A stretch of DNA of 64,000 nt from Cycas panzhihuaensis (GCA_023213395.1 CM041465.1:150853741-150917740), one strand, 5' to 3'. Shown: positions 34,807 through 46,200, counted from the stretch's first letter. Numbers and translations are program-made. Notes: generated by a model from the letters alone, not told the origin.

Positions 34807-35990
34807 TCCTTTTCAGGATCAAAATGAAGATCAAGAGGTTGTGGAAATGAAAACCTCATTCCCAACTCAAGGTTTTCGTGAAGCCTACCAGCTACACAAG
34901 GACATGCGACCAGATGAGGTAGGCAAAACTGGCACTAGAAGTGCCCATAAAGCAAGGATGCATGAATCACTTTCCGTTGAGCTTGAACCGGTAGGCGCAT
35001 TTTGCTCTTAATGAAGATCCCCTAATGTACCAAGAAGCTGTAAAGCATGCAGCTTGGAGAAATGCCATGAACGAAGACTATCAATCTCTTATTAAGAACG
35101 GTACATGGGAGCTTGTTGATCTACCACTTGGAAGAAAGGTAGTTTAAAATAAATGGGTGTTCAAAAACAAGTATAGATCAGATGGCACCCTAGAAAAACA
35201 TAAGGCGAGGTTGGTAGCAAAAGGATTCACGCAAAGGGAAGGCATTGACTACACTGAAATCTTTGCTCCTACAACCAAGTGGCCTACAATCAGAACTCTT
35301 ATAGCCTTGGCTGCTCAACAGGGTCGGAAAATCCACCAACTTGATGTTAAGACCGCATTTCTCAATGGGGACCTTAAATAAGAAATTTACATGGCTCAGC
35401 CAGAAGGATACGAGATTAACGGTCGGGGAGCATAAAGTTTGTAGGCTCAAAAGTCCTCAGACGGCCTAAAGCAAGCCCTCGTGCTTGGTTTACTAAGTTG
35501 TCTGAAAGAATGGCCGAACTTGGATATGAGGTTTGTGACTATCAAGATATTAATGCAACATTATTCATCAAGCGCCAAAATGATAAAGTCACTTACCTCT
35601 TAATCTTTGTGGATGACATGCTCATAACGGAATAGTGAGCAGTGTCGGCCGGTGAAGAAGGACCTTGCTAAAACTTTTGAATTGTCTGACCTCGGGTTGA
35701 TGAAATATTACTTGGGAATTGAAGTAACTCAAAAGGATGGCAAAATCTTTCTCTCCTAAGAAAAATATATCAATGATCTTCTGACAAAGTTTCAGTTGGA
35801 AGGTGCTCGACCAATGGATACACCTATGGAGCCTAATATTAAGCTCTCAGTTGATGGTAACAATAGGGAGGCGGGCCAACACTCTCTGAGCAACTTGTAG
35901 GTAGTCTCATCTATACTACCAACACAAGGCCAGATATTGCACACTCTGTCGGCATTCTTGCAAGATTCATGACAAATCCTAAACAAAATC
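34807..35990 (+). pseudogene. Reverse transcriptase of copia element B
   Basis: RT motifs in order: A-M-N-E-D-Y (about 35065), T-W-E-L-V-D-L-P, K-W-V-F-K-N-K-Y-R-S-D-G, A-R-L-V-A-K-G-F-T-Q, L-D-V-K-T-A-F-L-N-G-D-L, and the catalytic F-V-D-D-M at 35606-35620. Frameshifts lie near 34800, 35430-35480 and 35630, and stops at 35145 and 35381. Despite this the catalytic residues are all kept. This fits a young element that decayed mainly by indels and C-to-T changes. Confidence 0.8.
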
Positions 35991-36516
35991 ATTGTGGCTG
36001 TCAATACGAGTGTTGAGGTACCTAAAGACGACTAGCAAATATGGTCTGTTGTATGAACCCAATGCAAAATTTAAACTTTATGCATACACAGACTCAGACT
36101 TTGCCGGAGATAAAGACACAAGAAGATCTACGTCTGGGTATGTAACATTTCTTGGAATAGCACCAATATCATGGAGATCCAGACAGCAGAAGATAGTTGC
36201 AGACTCAACTGTTGAAGCTGAGTACATTGCTGCTTCTGAGACAAGCAAGGAGGTGATATGGCTTAGAAAATTGTTGAATACATTAAATGCCACCCAAATA
36301 AGTTCTACTAGCTTACATGTAGATAATCAATCTACAATCCAAATGGCTAAAAATCCTGTATTTCATGATCGTACCAAATATATAAGTACAAAAGTCCACA
36401 GGATTAGAGAACTAGTTCATGATGGCATAATTCAATTGGAGTATTGCCCCACAGCAGATCAAGTGGCCGATATCTTCACCAAACCACTGAAGAGGGTGAA
36501 GTTTGAACAGTTTTGA
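35991..36516 (+). pseudogene. RNase H of copia element B
   Basis: A continuous frame to 36516 covers the copia RNase H domain: Y-T-D-S-D-F-A-G-D, R-R-S-T-S-G-Y-V-T, V-E-A-E-Y-I-A-A and the terminal A-D-I-F-T-K-P-L. The conserved D, E and D residues are present. This part is intact but lies downstream of broken RT in the same polyprotein, so it would not be made in the usual way. Confidence 0.8.
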
Positions 36517-36982
36517 AAGCAACTCGGCCTTAGGGCTTCCATCTCTGATTGATTTAAGGAGATGACAATAGGACCATCATACTCTGTCTCCTTTGTGAAA
36601 ACCCCTTGTGGGTGCGGAAGGACAAGAGTAAGTCTCTGCTCTATCCCATTCGTGAAAACTCCATGTGGGCACGAAAGGATAAGGGTTGTATCATTTTGGA
36701 AAATCTAACTGTGGAAAACCCCGAAGGGCATGGGGATGACCAAATGGTATATGGAGACTCGATGATTTCAGCTACAAAATTTATTGTACTGATTGGCTAT
36801 CTGGCTACATTTAAAGAGCTGCCTAAGCCAGGTTAGTAGATTAGAATATTTGTGGGTTTTCTTCCCCATGAGGGTTTCCCACAAAAGTATCATACTAGTT
36901 TGCTTTGTAAGAGGCTCAAATGAAGACCTCATAGGATAGAATAAAATAGAATGAAATGACCTTCTACCATTAAGGGGGAGAT
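36517..36982 (+). other. 3' untranslated part and PPT of B
   Basis: About 450 bases after the pol stop, with a degenerate tandem repeat of period about 57 bases: GTGAAAACCCC-like words near 36595 and 36651 and a weaker third near 36713. The polypurine tract TAAGGGGGAGA (36971-36981) closes the region one base before the LTR. Confidence 0.7.
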
Positions 36983-37278
36983 TGAAAAGGGTTAATGACA
37001 TAAGGTCATTACATTAGTTGATTATTTCGAAAAGGGTCTTAAGTGAACTTTAAATTAGATCACTTAAGTGAAATGCACTTTCATGTGCATTATGTGTAAT
37101 TTCATTTCACCTAACTCAAATGCTCCCTCTCTCAATATAAAAGTAAAGCTCAATGGAGGAGATTCATTCTTACCTCCCCATTTTGTGAGAGCTACTTTCT
37201 TTCTCTCAAGTCTCTCTTGCTCCCATGTTTGCCTTTGTGTTTAGTGCATGGAGATGAAGGATAGATCCACTATTTTCA
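36983..37278 (+). repeat. 3' LTR of copia element B
   Basis: Starts TGAAAAGGGTTAATG and ends CACTATTTTCA, followed by the duplication TACTT. Confidence 0.93.
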
Positions 37279-37283
37279 TACTT

Positions 37284-37319
37284 GCCATTGTTAACTCCTG
37301 CTCTGCACCTCATTCTTTA
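37284..37319 (+). repeat. 3' LTR of element A, last part
   Basis: GCCATTGTTAACTCCTG and following bases continue the LTR interrupted at 29664; the end reads ATTCTTTA where the 5' LTR has ATCCTTCA. TTCAC follows, matching TTCCC before the 5' LTR at four of five positions. Confidence 0.8.
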
Positions 37320-37324
37320 TTCAC

Positions 37325-39267
37325 TGAACCTCATGTTAACCTATAATTGCCTAGTCTTACATGGTTATGGTAGATCTATAGATGCCTAGAAGATTACTAA
37401 GTTGAAATACCAGCATGATGCCATGAAATCACCATGGAGTTGTAGAGAAATCATGCCAAAAACCCTATGCAGTTAGAGTTACAGTCACCAGTCAAAGGAG
37501 ATTGACCAACATAGGTCAAAATTTTTAATCATAACATTAAAAATTTTATTTATGTTATCAAACATTTAATTAGATTTTAATATCATTTAAAATCTAGATA
37601 ATGACATATGTGAAAATTTCATAAAACAAATTTAATTTTTTTTTGTAAATTCAAAATGCATTTAGTTAAGTTAGGTGTATTTTAAAATATATTAAAACCA
37701 TATTCATCTTAGTCATTAGTTATATGGAGTTTATGATATGACCAAAATCCCAATGCTAAAGGCATTAAACTAGTTTTCTTAAGCAACATTCATTTTTTGA
37801 GGTCATATTGATGTATTTTTTATCATAACTTTATATCTAAGAGTCCATTTTTTGAGTTGTTAGTTTCATTGCAAAGAGAAATTTAAGATAGTCAAAATAA
37901 GTGGTTATAAGACATATTTTAGAAATAAGATGATAGAAATTTTAATGGGTAAATATAAGTAAAGTATTTTTCAATTTCCGTTTTGGTATTTTCTAATGTT
38001 TTAAAGGCTCTTAAGGTCATGATGATGATATTGATGATTTATGAAGAAATAAAAAGTAAGTTTGGTTTTAAAATGATAGTTTAAGGCTCAAAATTGATAA
38101 AAATTAATGATGTAGGATATTATTTAATATGGAAATATTAACATATATTAGATAGGAAGAAAATCCCCCTTAGTACTTAGCATGTTTGATAAAGTGTAAT
38201 GGCCAATACTAATTAAATGTCATGATCACCTAATTTATTGATAAATAAATAAATGTTGAATGATGGCAACACCTAATTTTATTAATGAACGGCCCTATTT
38301 ATTTGTAGTTAATGTTAGAAAGTTGGTTGTTAAGATGTTGATGTTTTCTACCTATTTATGAGACATGGAGAAGTCTCATATGTTAAATACTTAATATACT
38401 AAATTTAGATATTAAGGGATCTAACTAATATTAGATGTGTATTTGTTAGTGAAAAAACTAACTTTATATATATAACAAGAGACATAGAAATACATTACTT
38501 ACACTGCCTTATTACGACTAATTTGACTTGGCTAGGCGGTATGCCTTGTCCCCAAAGTTACTATGTTTAGATTATTGATTTTTTGATGTTGATGTTATTT
38601 ATTAGTTTTTAAAATAAGGTTATTAATTTGTACATAGATAAAGAAAATACACATATATATCTTATACACAAGAGAAGAAAAGGTTTTACAAGCTACTCTA
38701 GTATAACATATTAAGTGTTGTTCTTTTCATATGCAAGAGACAAGTTGTATATGTTACTCTTGTATAATATATTGGCTTAACAACTAATATTATTTTGTTT
38801 GCTAATAAACAATGTACAAGAAACACTTCCTAGAGAACTAGTGATTATAGTAACTAGTAACCCATGTATTTCAGTAAATGGTTATTATTTTATATAGACA
38901 TCGGTAATCATCTTTATTCATGAGATATGGTAGTTGTATAAGTGAAGCTATGAAGTTTTTGAGAAAAAAAATTTATATAAATATAATAAGTGAAAGTTAT
39001 GAATTGAGATTAATTATTCAGTTGATTAATGCTTAATTTATAAGTTTATAGGTGATTGATCACGGTTACTAATGATTACAGATGATTATAGGTTAATTAC
39101 TTGTAGGAGACAAGCATGATATTGATAAATTTATAGGATACAAACAGTTACCTTATACAATTTAATTTAATTTTATATAGGTTTATAGGTTCTAAGATAT
39201 AGGGAAAATAAAAGAAATAAAGACCAAGAATAAAGATGAAGATTGAATATTAAAGACATTGAACATT
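37325..39267. other. AT-rich stretch without a recognisable gene
   Basis: No supported gene, LTR or PBS. It separates the end of A from the truncated LTR of D. The word TAACTAGT-like near 38860 and AT repeats near 38650 have no clear meaning. It may be older host or decayed transposon sequence. Confidence 0.4.
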
Positions 39268-39831
39268 AACTATTTTTAAAAAATAATTTTAAATAGTCAC
39301 ACCGCGGCAAACTTTGCGGTACCTCTAAGTTTACAGTGGTGCAGACCTGAAAGCCAAAATCAGGGCAAAAACAGGGCCTAGAGCCAAACAAAAGTGTATG
39401 TTGAGGCTGGGAACTCCTACCCAGGTGGCTGACATATGGCAAAAAGCAAGAAACAAGTCTCAATAGGGGGTCTTATCACACTTAGGAAGGGATTCAAAGT
39501 GGAGACAGGATTGTTGTCATGAACAGAACATGACCAACAATGATGTTTGGGGAGTTGTGGAGGTGTTGTGGGTAGTTGAGTGCCATATCAGGTGTATGAC
39601 TCTCTGAGGAGTGCCCCATGGTGGGTCGTCATAGGTTGAATGGTCCGTGGCAAGCATAAACAATGTGATCAAGCAAGAAAGCAATGCAATCACACAAATG
39701 ATAGGAAAGCATGTGTCAAACAATACACTAAGCAAACTCGACCAAGTGAAAGTGAGGATGGGAGTGAGAAATATATACTTGAGCTCACTTGAGTCGACTC
39801 ATCCCAGATCCATTCCCGTGGCTGTGAAACA
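39268..39831 (-). repeat. Truncated 3' LTR of element D
   Basis: Read on the minus strand it starts TGTTTCACAGCC at 39831, next to the PPT, and follows the LTR of C for about 560 bases. It stops matching near 39268, so about 2 kb is missing. At 39301-39340 the hairpin seen in C is present in shortened form: the loop and one GGTACC are gone, leaving one palindrome. Confidence 0.8.
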
Positions 39832-40186
39832 CCGCCTCGGTAGCGAGCCTCACTTTCGAAAGCGTTGTGTGATGGCAAATGCTGGCAACCAAACAACTAT
39901 TAGTAGTACATGCGTATATATATATAAATCATAAACAACATATGGACCAAGGGTGTCGGCGAGTGTCATGGCGAAATACATGGACAAGGGAGATGGAGAC
40001 GAGGACAACATAGGGGCTGCCTATGTGTCATCTAAAGTTGACCTGCAAATGAAGGAAATGAAAGAGGGAGATGCCCCCGTATTGCTGAAACGTAATGAGT
40101 AATGTAAGGGCACTCAATAGATTAAACAAATAAGCTAGAAGAAAGGCAACCAGAGACTTGGGCACCAGGCTGGCCAAGCAAGTCTC
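39832..40186 (-). other. PPT region and 3' untranslated part of D
   Basis: Non-coding, same length as the equivalent parts of C and E. The purine run next to the LTR reads CCGAGGCGG on the minus strand, a weaker PPT than that of C. Confidence 0.6.
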
Positions 40187-40608
40187 TCAAAGGCGATCAC
40201 TAAGAAGAGAGAGACGACGCTCAAGGATGAGGTGAACAAGATTATCCGCTTTAGCATTAAGGGCCCGGGGAATATGGCAAATATTGACAGACTGGAAGCA
40301 GGCCAATAGCGTCCTCACAGTCAATGCCAAGGCTCTCAAGCATGGGCACCGCACCTGGTAAACCTGGGTGAGATGAGACACCACTACTTGGGGTCACAAA
40401 AAAGGATGATGGGTCCATGATGGAAACGCCATGCATTGGGTAGGGCTTTAATAATGGTCGTGTACTCGACTTCGTTATTGGTCACCTTGGGGAGGAAGAT
40501 ACCAGAGCACAGATAGTCATGCCCATAAGAGTCACGGAGTATCCACACGACGACAGAAGGGCCAGGATTGCTACGGCTTTTGCCATCGTTGAAAATGAAA
40601 AGAGCCAT
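40187..40608 (-). pseudogene. Additional RNase H (aRNH) of element D
   Basis: Starts at ATG 40608 (M-A-L-F-I-F) and shows N-D-G-K-S-R-S-N-P-G, N-N-E-V-E-Y and F-C-D-P-K. A one-base deletion near 40384 breaks the frame where C and E read D-S-Q-V-V-V. The shifted frame then runs on to 40187 through I-P-R-A-L-N-A-K-A-D-N-L and the common end. The three main acidic residues are still recognisable. One frameshift is the only lesion I see. Confidence 0.75.
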
Positions 40609-41812
40609 GATTAGGATGACCTCTCTGCTAAAAGAAGTACAATGTAACCGATGAAAGAGGTGAGGAGAGTACTCTATGTGGGTAGTAACAATGGCCATAA
40701 AGGGGTATGAAGGCCTGGCAATGAGGTGACCCAAAGGCAGGGAAGGCTACCCCACCAATGGGGAAGAAAATGGCAAAAAAAGGGGCCCTGGGGTGCCCAA
40801 ACTGGCTTAAAGAAGTACAAAGGGGCATCTGACCAGAGGGGACACTCCCTATGGGAGTGCCAAGAGAAAAAATGGGTAGCAAAAATGAGCCCAGGGTGGT
40901 GAAACGAGCCAAACAAGTATAAACTCGAGCATGCACGAGAGTGGCATGTAAAACGGGACAAGGGGGGCTTCGACGAAAATGAACCATCTAGGGTGTCATT
41001 AATGCGCCAAGAGAAACGAGTTAAAAGGAAGCCATGGAGACCGAAAGAAGAACTGGGCCAGAAGGCAATGCTGGCCAGGGTGAAAATGTGGATTGGAAGG
41101 CTACCTCGAGCGCGAAAAAGGAAGAAGTTCCCAACAGGGGCCCCACCTATATAAAGAAAAGTTGAATGAAAAAGGTTTCATTATCACGAGCTCTTATATG
41201 AAATCCAGAGTTCATTCCTCATGTAACAGAGCACTACCCCACCTCTGGGACATGCAGTGAGAGATCCGATCGTTGGATCGAGACGAGGAGGTAGCCAGAG
41301 TGATCGGGGAATCGAGATGGTGACTTCGCGACCAGATCTAGTGAGTGGATCACCAAACCCAACCTGAAATCGTAATTTGAAGTTTAATACTTTTTTATGT
41401 AGTTTTTGGCCCCATAAGGCCAAGAAGTGACTTCCCGGGATCTGAATTGGACCCAGAGAGGGGCAGGACCAGGGCATTAGGTAGCCCTGGTCCTAGTGGG
41501 CCTAGTTATGGCCCACCCGGAGAAAAATTTTTGGTTTTTGGGGGCCAGGAACCCCCCCACTTTAGGGGGGTGACGTTCACACTATGGCAAAGATCGCGGT
41601 GTTGCGATCGTTTCTACTGGGCAATCGCTTGGCCCCACCTAAACTCTGTGGTACCGCAGAGTTTAGCCTGGTGCAAGGCTAAGGTCTCAGAAAAAAGGAA
41701 AGAGGACCCCGAGGAGCCCAAAATCTGGACCAAATGATGCCAAGGGAGGGTCTGGAGAGGCCATGAGTGAGTGCTAGCTACAGACTAATGTGTTTTAGTG
41801 GCATTCTTGTAG
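40609..41812. other. Spacer between aRNH and antisense gene in D, with two hairpins
   Basis: About 1.2 kb without a supported gene. Hairpin a spans about 41590-41612, with GATCGC and GCGATC arms at 41592-41597 and 41604-41609. Hairpin b is a 26-base palindrome at 41640-41665 with TAAACTCTG and CAGAGTTTA arms around GGTACC. Both lie 180-260 bases upstream of ATG 41849 of the plus-strand gene. A 3' splice-like site (TTCTTGTAG, ending 41812) precedes the coding part, with ACTAAT upstream. Confidence 0.7.
41640..41665. repeat. Hairpin b upstream of the antisense gene of D
   Basis: Palindrome centred on GGTACC; nine-base outer arms pair perfectly. Together with the flanking bases to 41673, it matches the right arm of the LTR hairpin of C at 22 of 27 positions, in the same direction relative to transcription. 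Confidence 0.75.
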
Positions 41813-43738
41813 GTAGTGACCGCAGTGGAGAACCACAAGAATGTTGGTATGGCTCTAATGAGCTTCTTGGAGATGATGAGCAGAGAGGACAAGGGAGTCC
41901 TCCAGAGATGCAGATTGCTGAAGGTGGTGAAGACACCTCAGTACATATCAGATCAGAGACTACTCGTGGACATAGTATCGCATTAGGATAGGTAGAGACA
42001 CGTGTTCCATCTACCCCAAGTAGGGGACGTCACAGTGACACCTAGAGACATCTGGCGGATCCTAGGGGTGTCAGTGACAGGGAAACTAGCTATGGTAGGG
42101 GCATTGGCTAGCAATGAGATGGCTCATCAGGAGGCGGCTATGTTCTTCACAGGCCAGGACAGGTGGGAGAGGCGAGGGGTGCCTCTACAGAGTATGGTGA
42201 TGTCTAGGGTTCCTTGTGTAAGGAAACTGATCACCCTATGCATTCTGTTCTAGATTTCCTAGAAACATAATTATAGGGACATTCCTAGAAGATGGATGGA
42301 TGTAGTGCGCCAGTGCGAGGCCAACGAGAGATTGGATTGGGCCACCCTAATAGCGGCGAACCTTGTCGCCCAACTAGATACTATCAAGGTGGCAGGCAAA
42401 GGTGGATTGTCATATAGCACGCTATTGCAGTGCTGGTTTTTTGACCATTTTGTGGCAGTGGCACCATCAGGGGGACCACACCCCATACTAGACTGGGCAC
42501 CCATGGTACACAGGTGGCAGACCTAGTTCAGGGGAGTGGAGGATTAGGTGCATGTCAGGAGGTCCGTGGATGCCACGTCACTAGATTTACTCACAATGAC
42601 TGACTACATGCCAGACCCATACCGGTCAACGAGATGGGACAGCGACGAGGATGCAAGAGGAGCAGGGGCTACCCCTAGAGACAACGACGGTAGCGACGGG
42701 GGAGATGGAGGAGATGGGGCCAGCCCATCGCGAGCTGCAGATGAGGCAGGGCCATCAGGGACTGTGGAGATGGAGGAGATGGGGCCAGCGCATCGATGAG
42801 GGATGAGGGGGCTTGTGACACAAGCCCAAAGATTGAGGATCATGGAGAGACCCAGTAAGACAGCTCCACCAAGAGGAGGAGGGACACGGGCCCCAGTGGT
42901 GGAAGCAGTTGCAGAGGAGGTGCCAAAGAAGGAGGCACCAGCAGTTGGTGGAGAGCCAAGGGCAGAGGCTATTGCATAGGTGGAGGAGCTGGCGGCCGCA
43001 ATAGGTGAGGCTACACCTTCCTCGTTATTTGATAGCCAGATGCATTGTATTGTTTAGGTTTGGTTTGATATTTGTGTAGGCATGTACTAATATATGACAT
43101 GGTGGGCTCGCAGGTACCGTAGAGATCCGATAGTTGGTTGAGGCTATGGTGAGGGAGATGTTTCCTCAGGTATATGCAGAGGGGCAGCCACCTATCCAGG
43201 CAGAGGATGCACCTAGATTAGTGGGTACCTACATGACAGCGTTCACCCCATTGGTGATGGCAAGGGACATATAGGCTGCAGAGTCCCAGGAGTACGTGGC
43301 ATTCAGGGGATAGCTGCAGCGAGAGCTGGATGAGGCCCAGAGTGAGCGAGATGTGGCTCAGAGCGAGCGGGATACCCTATAGAGTCACGTGCAGACTCTA
43401 GAGGCCTAGGGAGGAGCAGGTGGAGATGTAGGGAGCAGGATCCAGATAGCAGTCCTAGAGGAGCGTCTCCGAGGACTAGAGAGCGAGAGGGATCGTATCC
43501 AGATAAGATACGATCAGCTGGTAGACCAGATGGCATCAAGGTCGAGCCAGAGCAGGACTTATTCTCACATAGTAGTGACGACCCTGAGGAGGCCCCGCGA
43601 TTGGGGGAGTGAGGCAGGGAGCTCACGGAGGCCTAGGAGGAGCCTTGGAGGGATGTGGTCCCTGGGAGAGGGATCACACTGACTAGGAGATGGTGCCCCA
43701 GAAGTAGGGCAACAGTAGTGCAGAGTATATACATTTGA
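41813..43738 (+). pseudogene. PMD-like gene carried antisense in element D
   Basis: Opposite to gag-pol of D. The coding part starts at ATG 41849 or further upstream through a spliced exon. It reads M-A-L-M-S-F-L-E-M-M, then V-F-H-L-P-Q-V-G-D-V-T-V-T with I-L-G-V (about 42002-42070), and G-G-L-S-Y-S-T-L-L-Q-C-W-F-F-D-H-F (about 42400). These resemble the plant mobile domain family (F-H-L-P...G-E-M-T-V-T...L-L-G-L; L-L-Q-x-W). A Gly/Asp-rich acidic stretch (42650-42790) follows, then an intron-like interval (43005-43113). The last exon has repeated Q-S-E-R-D and E-S-E-R-D heptad-like units, probably a coiled coil. Stops near 41980, 42253 and 42525 suggest decay, although the one near 42253 could reflect an unrecognised intron. 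Confidence 0.65.
43005..43113 (+). other. Conserved intron-like interval in PMD-like gene of D
   Basis: GTGAGG at the start, CTCGCAG at the end, 109 bases, with TACTAAT at 43085-43091, 22 bases before the AG. The same interval is found in C and E, between the acidic stretch and the coiled-coil exon. Confidence 0.65.
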
Positions 43739-44304
43739 TTTTTGTATAGGGAAAGCACAGGCCTCCAGGGGGTCATATATATAGAGTTCTATAATTGTAC
43801 CCCCTTATAAGGAGACCGACTTCCCATATGTATGACATGATTCCCAATTTTGATGTATATATATAGACGGGGCAATTGGCACCCCATTTTGATATGATGA
43901 TGTTGTGTATCTTTTGTTTGATGGATGATATATATGGCTTATATTCTGTTATGGTGTTTGTTTGAGTTATATGTATTTCTTTTCATGCATGACTACATAC
44001 CTAACAGGAGCACACATGACCATCGGTAGAGGAGACAGGCATATGTGGGGTTAGGAAAAAGAGCAGCATGCATGTCCACATGGGAGCATAGTAGGATATG
44101 CAAAAGAGATACAAAGCAAATGGGGAATGACGACATTCCCAAGCATCGTCCTAACTGGGGGCTGCCCAAATAGGAGGACAAGGTCCCAAGGAGAATGGGA
44201 ACGAGGGCCCTAGGGGAGGACCCAAAGAAAAGGAAAGCATTCCTAAGCTGTCATTCCAACCGTGGCTGGGAGGAATGGGAACAACCTAAGATGGTAGTTT
44301 AGGC
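43739..44304. other. Convergent spacer between PMD-like gene and integrase in D
   Basis: No gene is supported. An ATATAT-rich stretch lies near 43775-43940. Integrase transcripts (minus) and PMD-like transcripts (plus) would end here, so their 3' ends may overlap. Confidence 0.5.
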
Positions 44305-45700
44305 TCATTTCAGAGCGTGGTGAAGGGATCGCCAAGAGGATAATGCATAAAATTTCTTAAGGAATTTTCCATTGACCGCCTTCTCAAATTTGAGGCCCTC
44401 CAAGGTGGCGATCTTATAGGCATCGTTATTGAGGCTCTTGAGAATGACAAAAGGACCCACCCATTTAGGCCCAAATTTGGTCAGGCGATTGTAGAGATAT
44501 TCTAACTTAAGGACGTAGTCCCCAGGGCATAGAGGATAGGCATGAAGATATTTGTCATGAGTCCTTTGTGATTGGGCTTTCAAAGCGAGGTTCGCTTAGT
44601 AAGCCACTAAGTGTCTCTCATCTAGAGCCTTGAGATCTAGGAGACAAGCCTGGCGGATAGACTCCTCATCGATAAGACCTCTAAGGGAGACTCGTAGAGA
44701 GGGGATCTCCACTTCCAGTAGGAGTACCACCTCAGTTCTATAGACTAAAGAAAATGGTGTCATTCTAGTAGCTGTATGGATAGAAGTATGATATGCCCAT
44801 AGGGCAGAAGGGAGTTGAAGATGCCAATCCCTTTGAGATTGCGCAATGGTTTTCTTTAAGATATTAATAAGGGTTTTGTTGAATGATTCAACTTGTCCAT
44901 TTGCTTGGGGGTAATAAGGAGATGAGGTCTTATGAGAAATCTTGAATTTCTCACAAAGCTCATCCACCTCCTTGTTACAAAAGGGGGTTCCATTGTCTAT
45001 GATCGAGACGTCCAGAATCTTGAAACGGCAAATGATATGCTAGTAGACGAAGGTGGCTATCATCTTGCCAAGTGTAGTGGATAGAGGGATTGCCTCCACC
45101 TATTTGGTAAAATACTCTGTGGAAGTTAAGATGTACTTATGCTATGTTAAAGAAGGTGGTGATATGGCACCAATGAGGTCTAGACCCCATTGAGAAAAGG
45201 GCCATGGAGATATGATAGGGTGGAGGGCCTCAGAAGGCACATGAGAGATGTTGGTGTGCTCTTAGCACCGCCGACATCTTAGAGCTTAGGCATGGACGTC
45301 CTTGAAAAGGGACAGCCAAAATAGCCCATGCAGAGGATCCTTTAGGCCATGGATTGGCCCCCAAAGTGGCCCCCACAAATGCCATGATGGCATTCGTGGA
45401 GTATTTAGTCTGCTTCACTTGAAGTGACATAGTGAAGTAGGATCCCATCAAAGGATCTTTTGTACAACACTTCATCTACGAGGAAGTATTGTTTAGCAGT
45501 GGCGCAGATGTGCGATCTAACTTTATTGCTGGCTTCAGGGCAGTATTCTTGCTGAGTCAAATATTGCACGATGTCACCATACCACTCGCTATCGGTGAGT
45601 GGGTGAGGAGAGGTGCCCTAGAAGGTCAGGATAGACTCGTCAGGGAGAGAGTCATCAACGGGAATGCTACTCGTGCTGGGAATAGGGGCATTGGCTAGCT
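44305..45700 (-). pseudogene. Integrase of element D
   Basis: Zinc-binding domain with H-E-C-H-H-G-I-C-G-G-H-F-G-G and C-R-R-C (about 45250-45390). The catalytic core keeps D, D and E: G-L-D-L-I-G (aspartate 45178-45180), I-I-D-N-G-T-P-F (about 44990) and Q-A-N-G-Q-V-E-S (glutamate 44887-44889). The C-terminal part (44305-44583) shows D-Y-V-L-K and K-W-V-G-P-F, as usual in gypsy integrases, then ends in a long basic tail. Stops and at least two frameshifts break the frame. Confidence 0.75.
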
Positions 45701-46200
45701 GCTCTGCCATTGTCATTCCCTTCTTCGACTTCATATTAATGATTTGAAGGTCAAACTCTTGGAGTAGGATAGCCCAACGACCTACCCTACTGGTTAAGTC
45801 TGAATGAGTAAGTAACTAACGCAAGGGATCAGATTGGATAATCACCTTAGTGGTATTATTGAGTAAGTAATGTCTAAACTTCTTGGTCGCGTGGACTAAG
45901 GAGAGACATTCCTTCTCGATAGGGGGATAATTAAGTTCAGTAGCCATGAGGGTGCGGCTGATAAAATAGATTGCTCTCTCAGTTCTTAAATCATCCTCCT
46001 GTGCAAGCATTGCACCTAAGGATTCATTAGTTGCTAAGGTATACAACATGAAGGGACTATCAAAGCGAGGAGGCACCAATGTAGGAGCAGAAGTGAGAGC
46101 TTCCTTAAGTCCTACAAAGGCTTGTTAGGTCTTGTCAGACCAAATAAATGGGGCTCCTTTCTTCAGTAGGTTGGTAAGAGGTTTGGTGTTTATGATGAAG
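45701..46200 (-). pseudogene. RT-linked RNase H of element D
   Basis: The usual RNase H domain following RT in gypsy elements. An open part at 45816-46079 has P-F-M-L-Y-T-L-A-T-N-E-S-L-G-A-M-L and Y-P-P-I-E-K-E-C-L-S-L-V. The expected first aspartate reads T-L-A in this copy where most gypsy families have D-A-S. The equivalent region is deleted in E and absent in C, so D is the only Tat copy here that keeps it. Confidence 0.7.

Larger units (their letters stand above)
29665..37278 (+). mobile_element. Ty1/copia retrotransposon B nested in the 3' LTR of A
   Basis: A 7.6 kb element with LTRs of 297 and 296 bp, PBS, a 2 kb leader, gag, protease, integrase, RT, RNase H, a 3' untranslated part and PPT. 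It is flanked by a perfect 5 bp duplication TACTT (29660-29664 and 37279-37283). I count about ten substitutions and one gap between the LTRs, so B is the youngest element here. It still carries stops and frameshifts in pol. Confidence 0.93.
7142..37319 (+). mobile_element. Ty1/copia retrotransposon A, split by two nested elements
   Basis: An old copia element with a 352 bp 5' LTR, a PBS, a 3.4 kb leader, gag, protease, integrase, RT, RNase H and a 3' LTR. The order integrase before RT marks it as copia. It is flanked by TTCCC (7137-7141) and TTCAC (37320-37324), an imperfect 5 bp target duplication. Gypsy element C interrupts it at 12124-26370, and copia element B interrupts its 3' LTR at 29665-37278. 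The two LTRs differ at roughly 12% of positions by eye, and all coding parts carry stops. Removing C, B and one copy of each duplication leaves a conventional element of about 8.3 kb. Confidence 0.85.
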
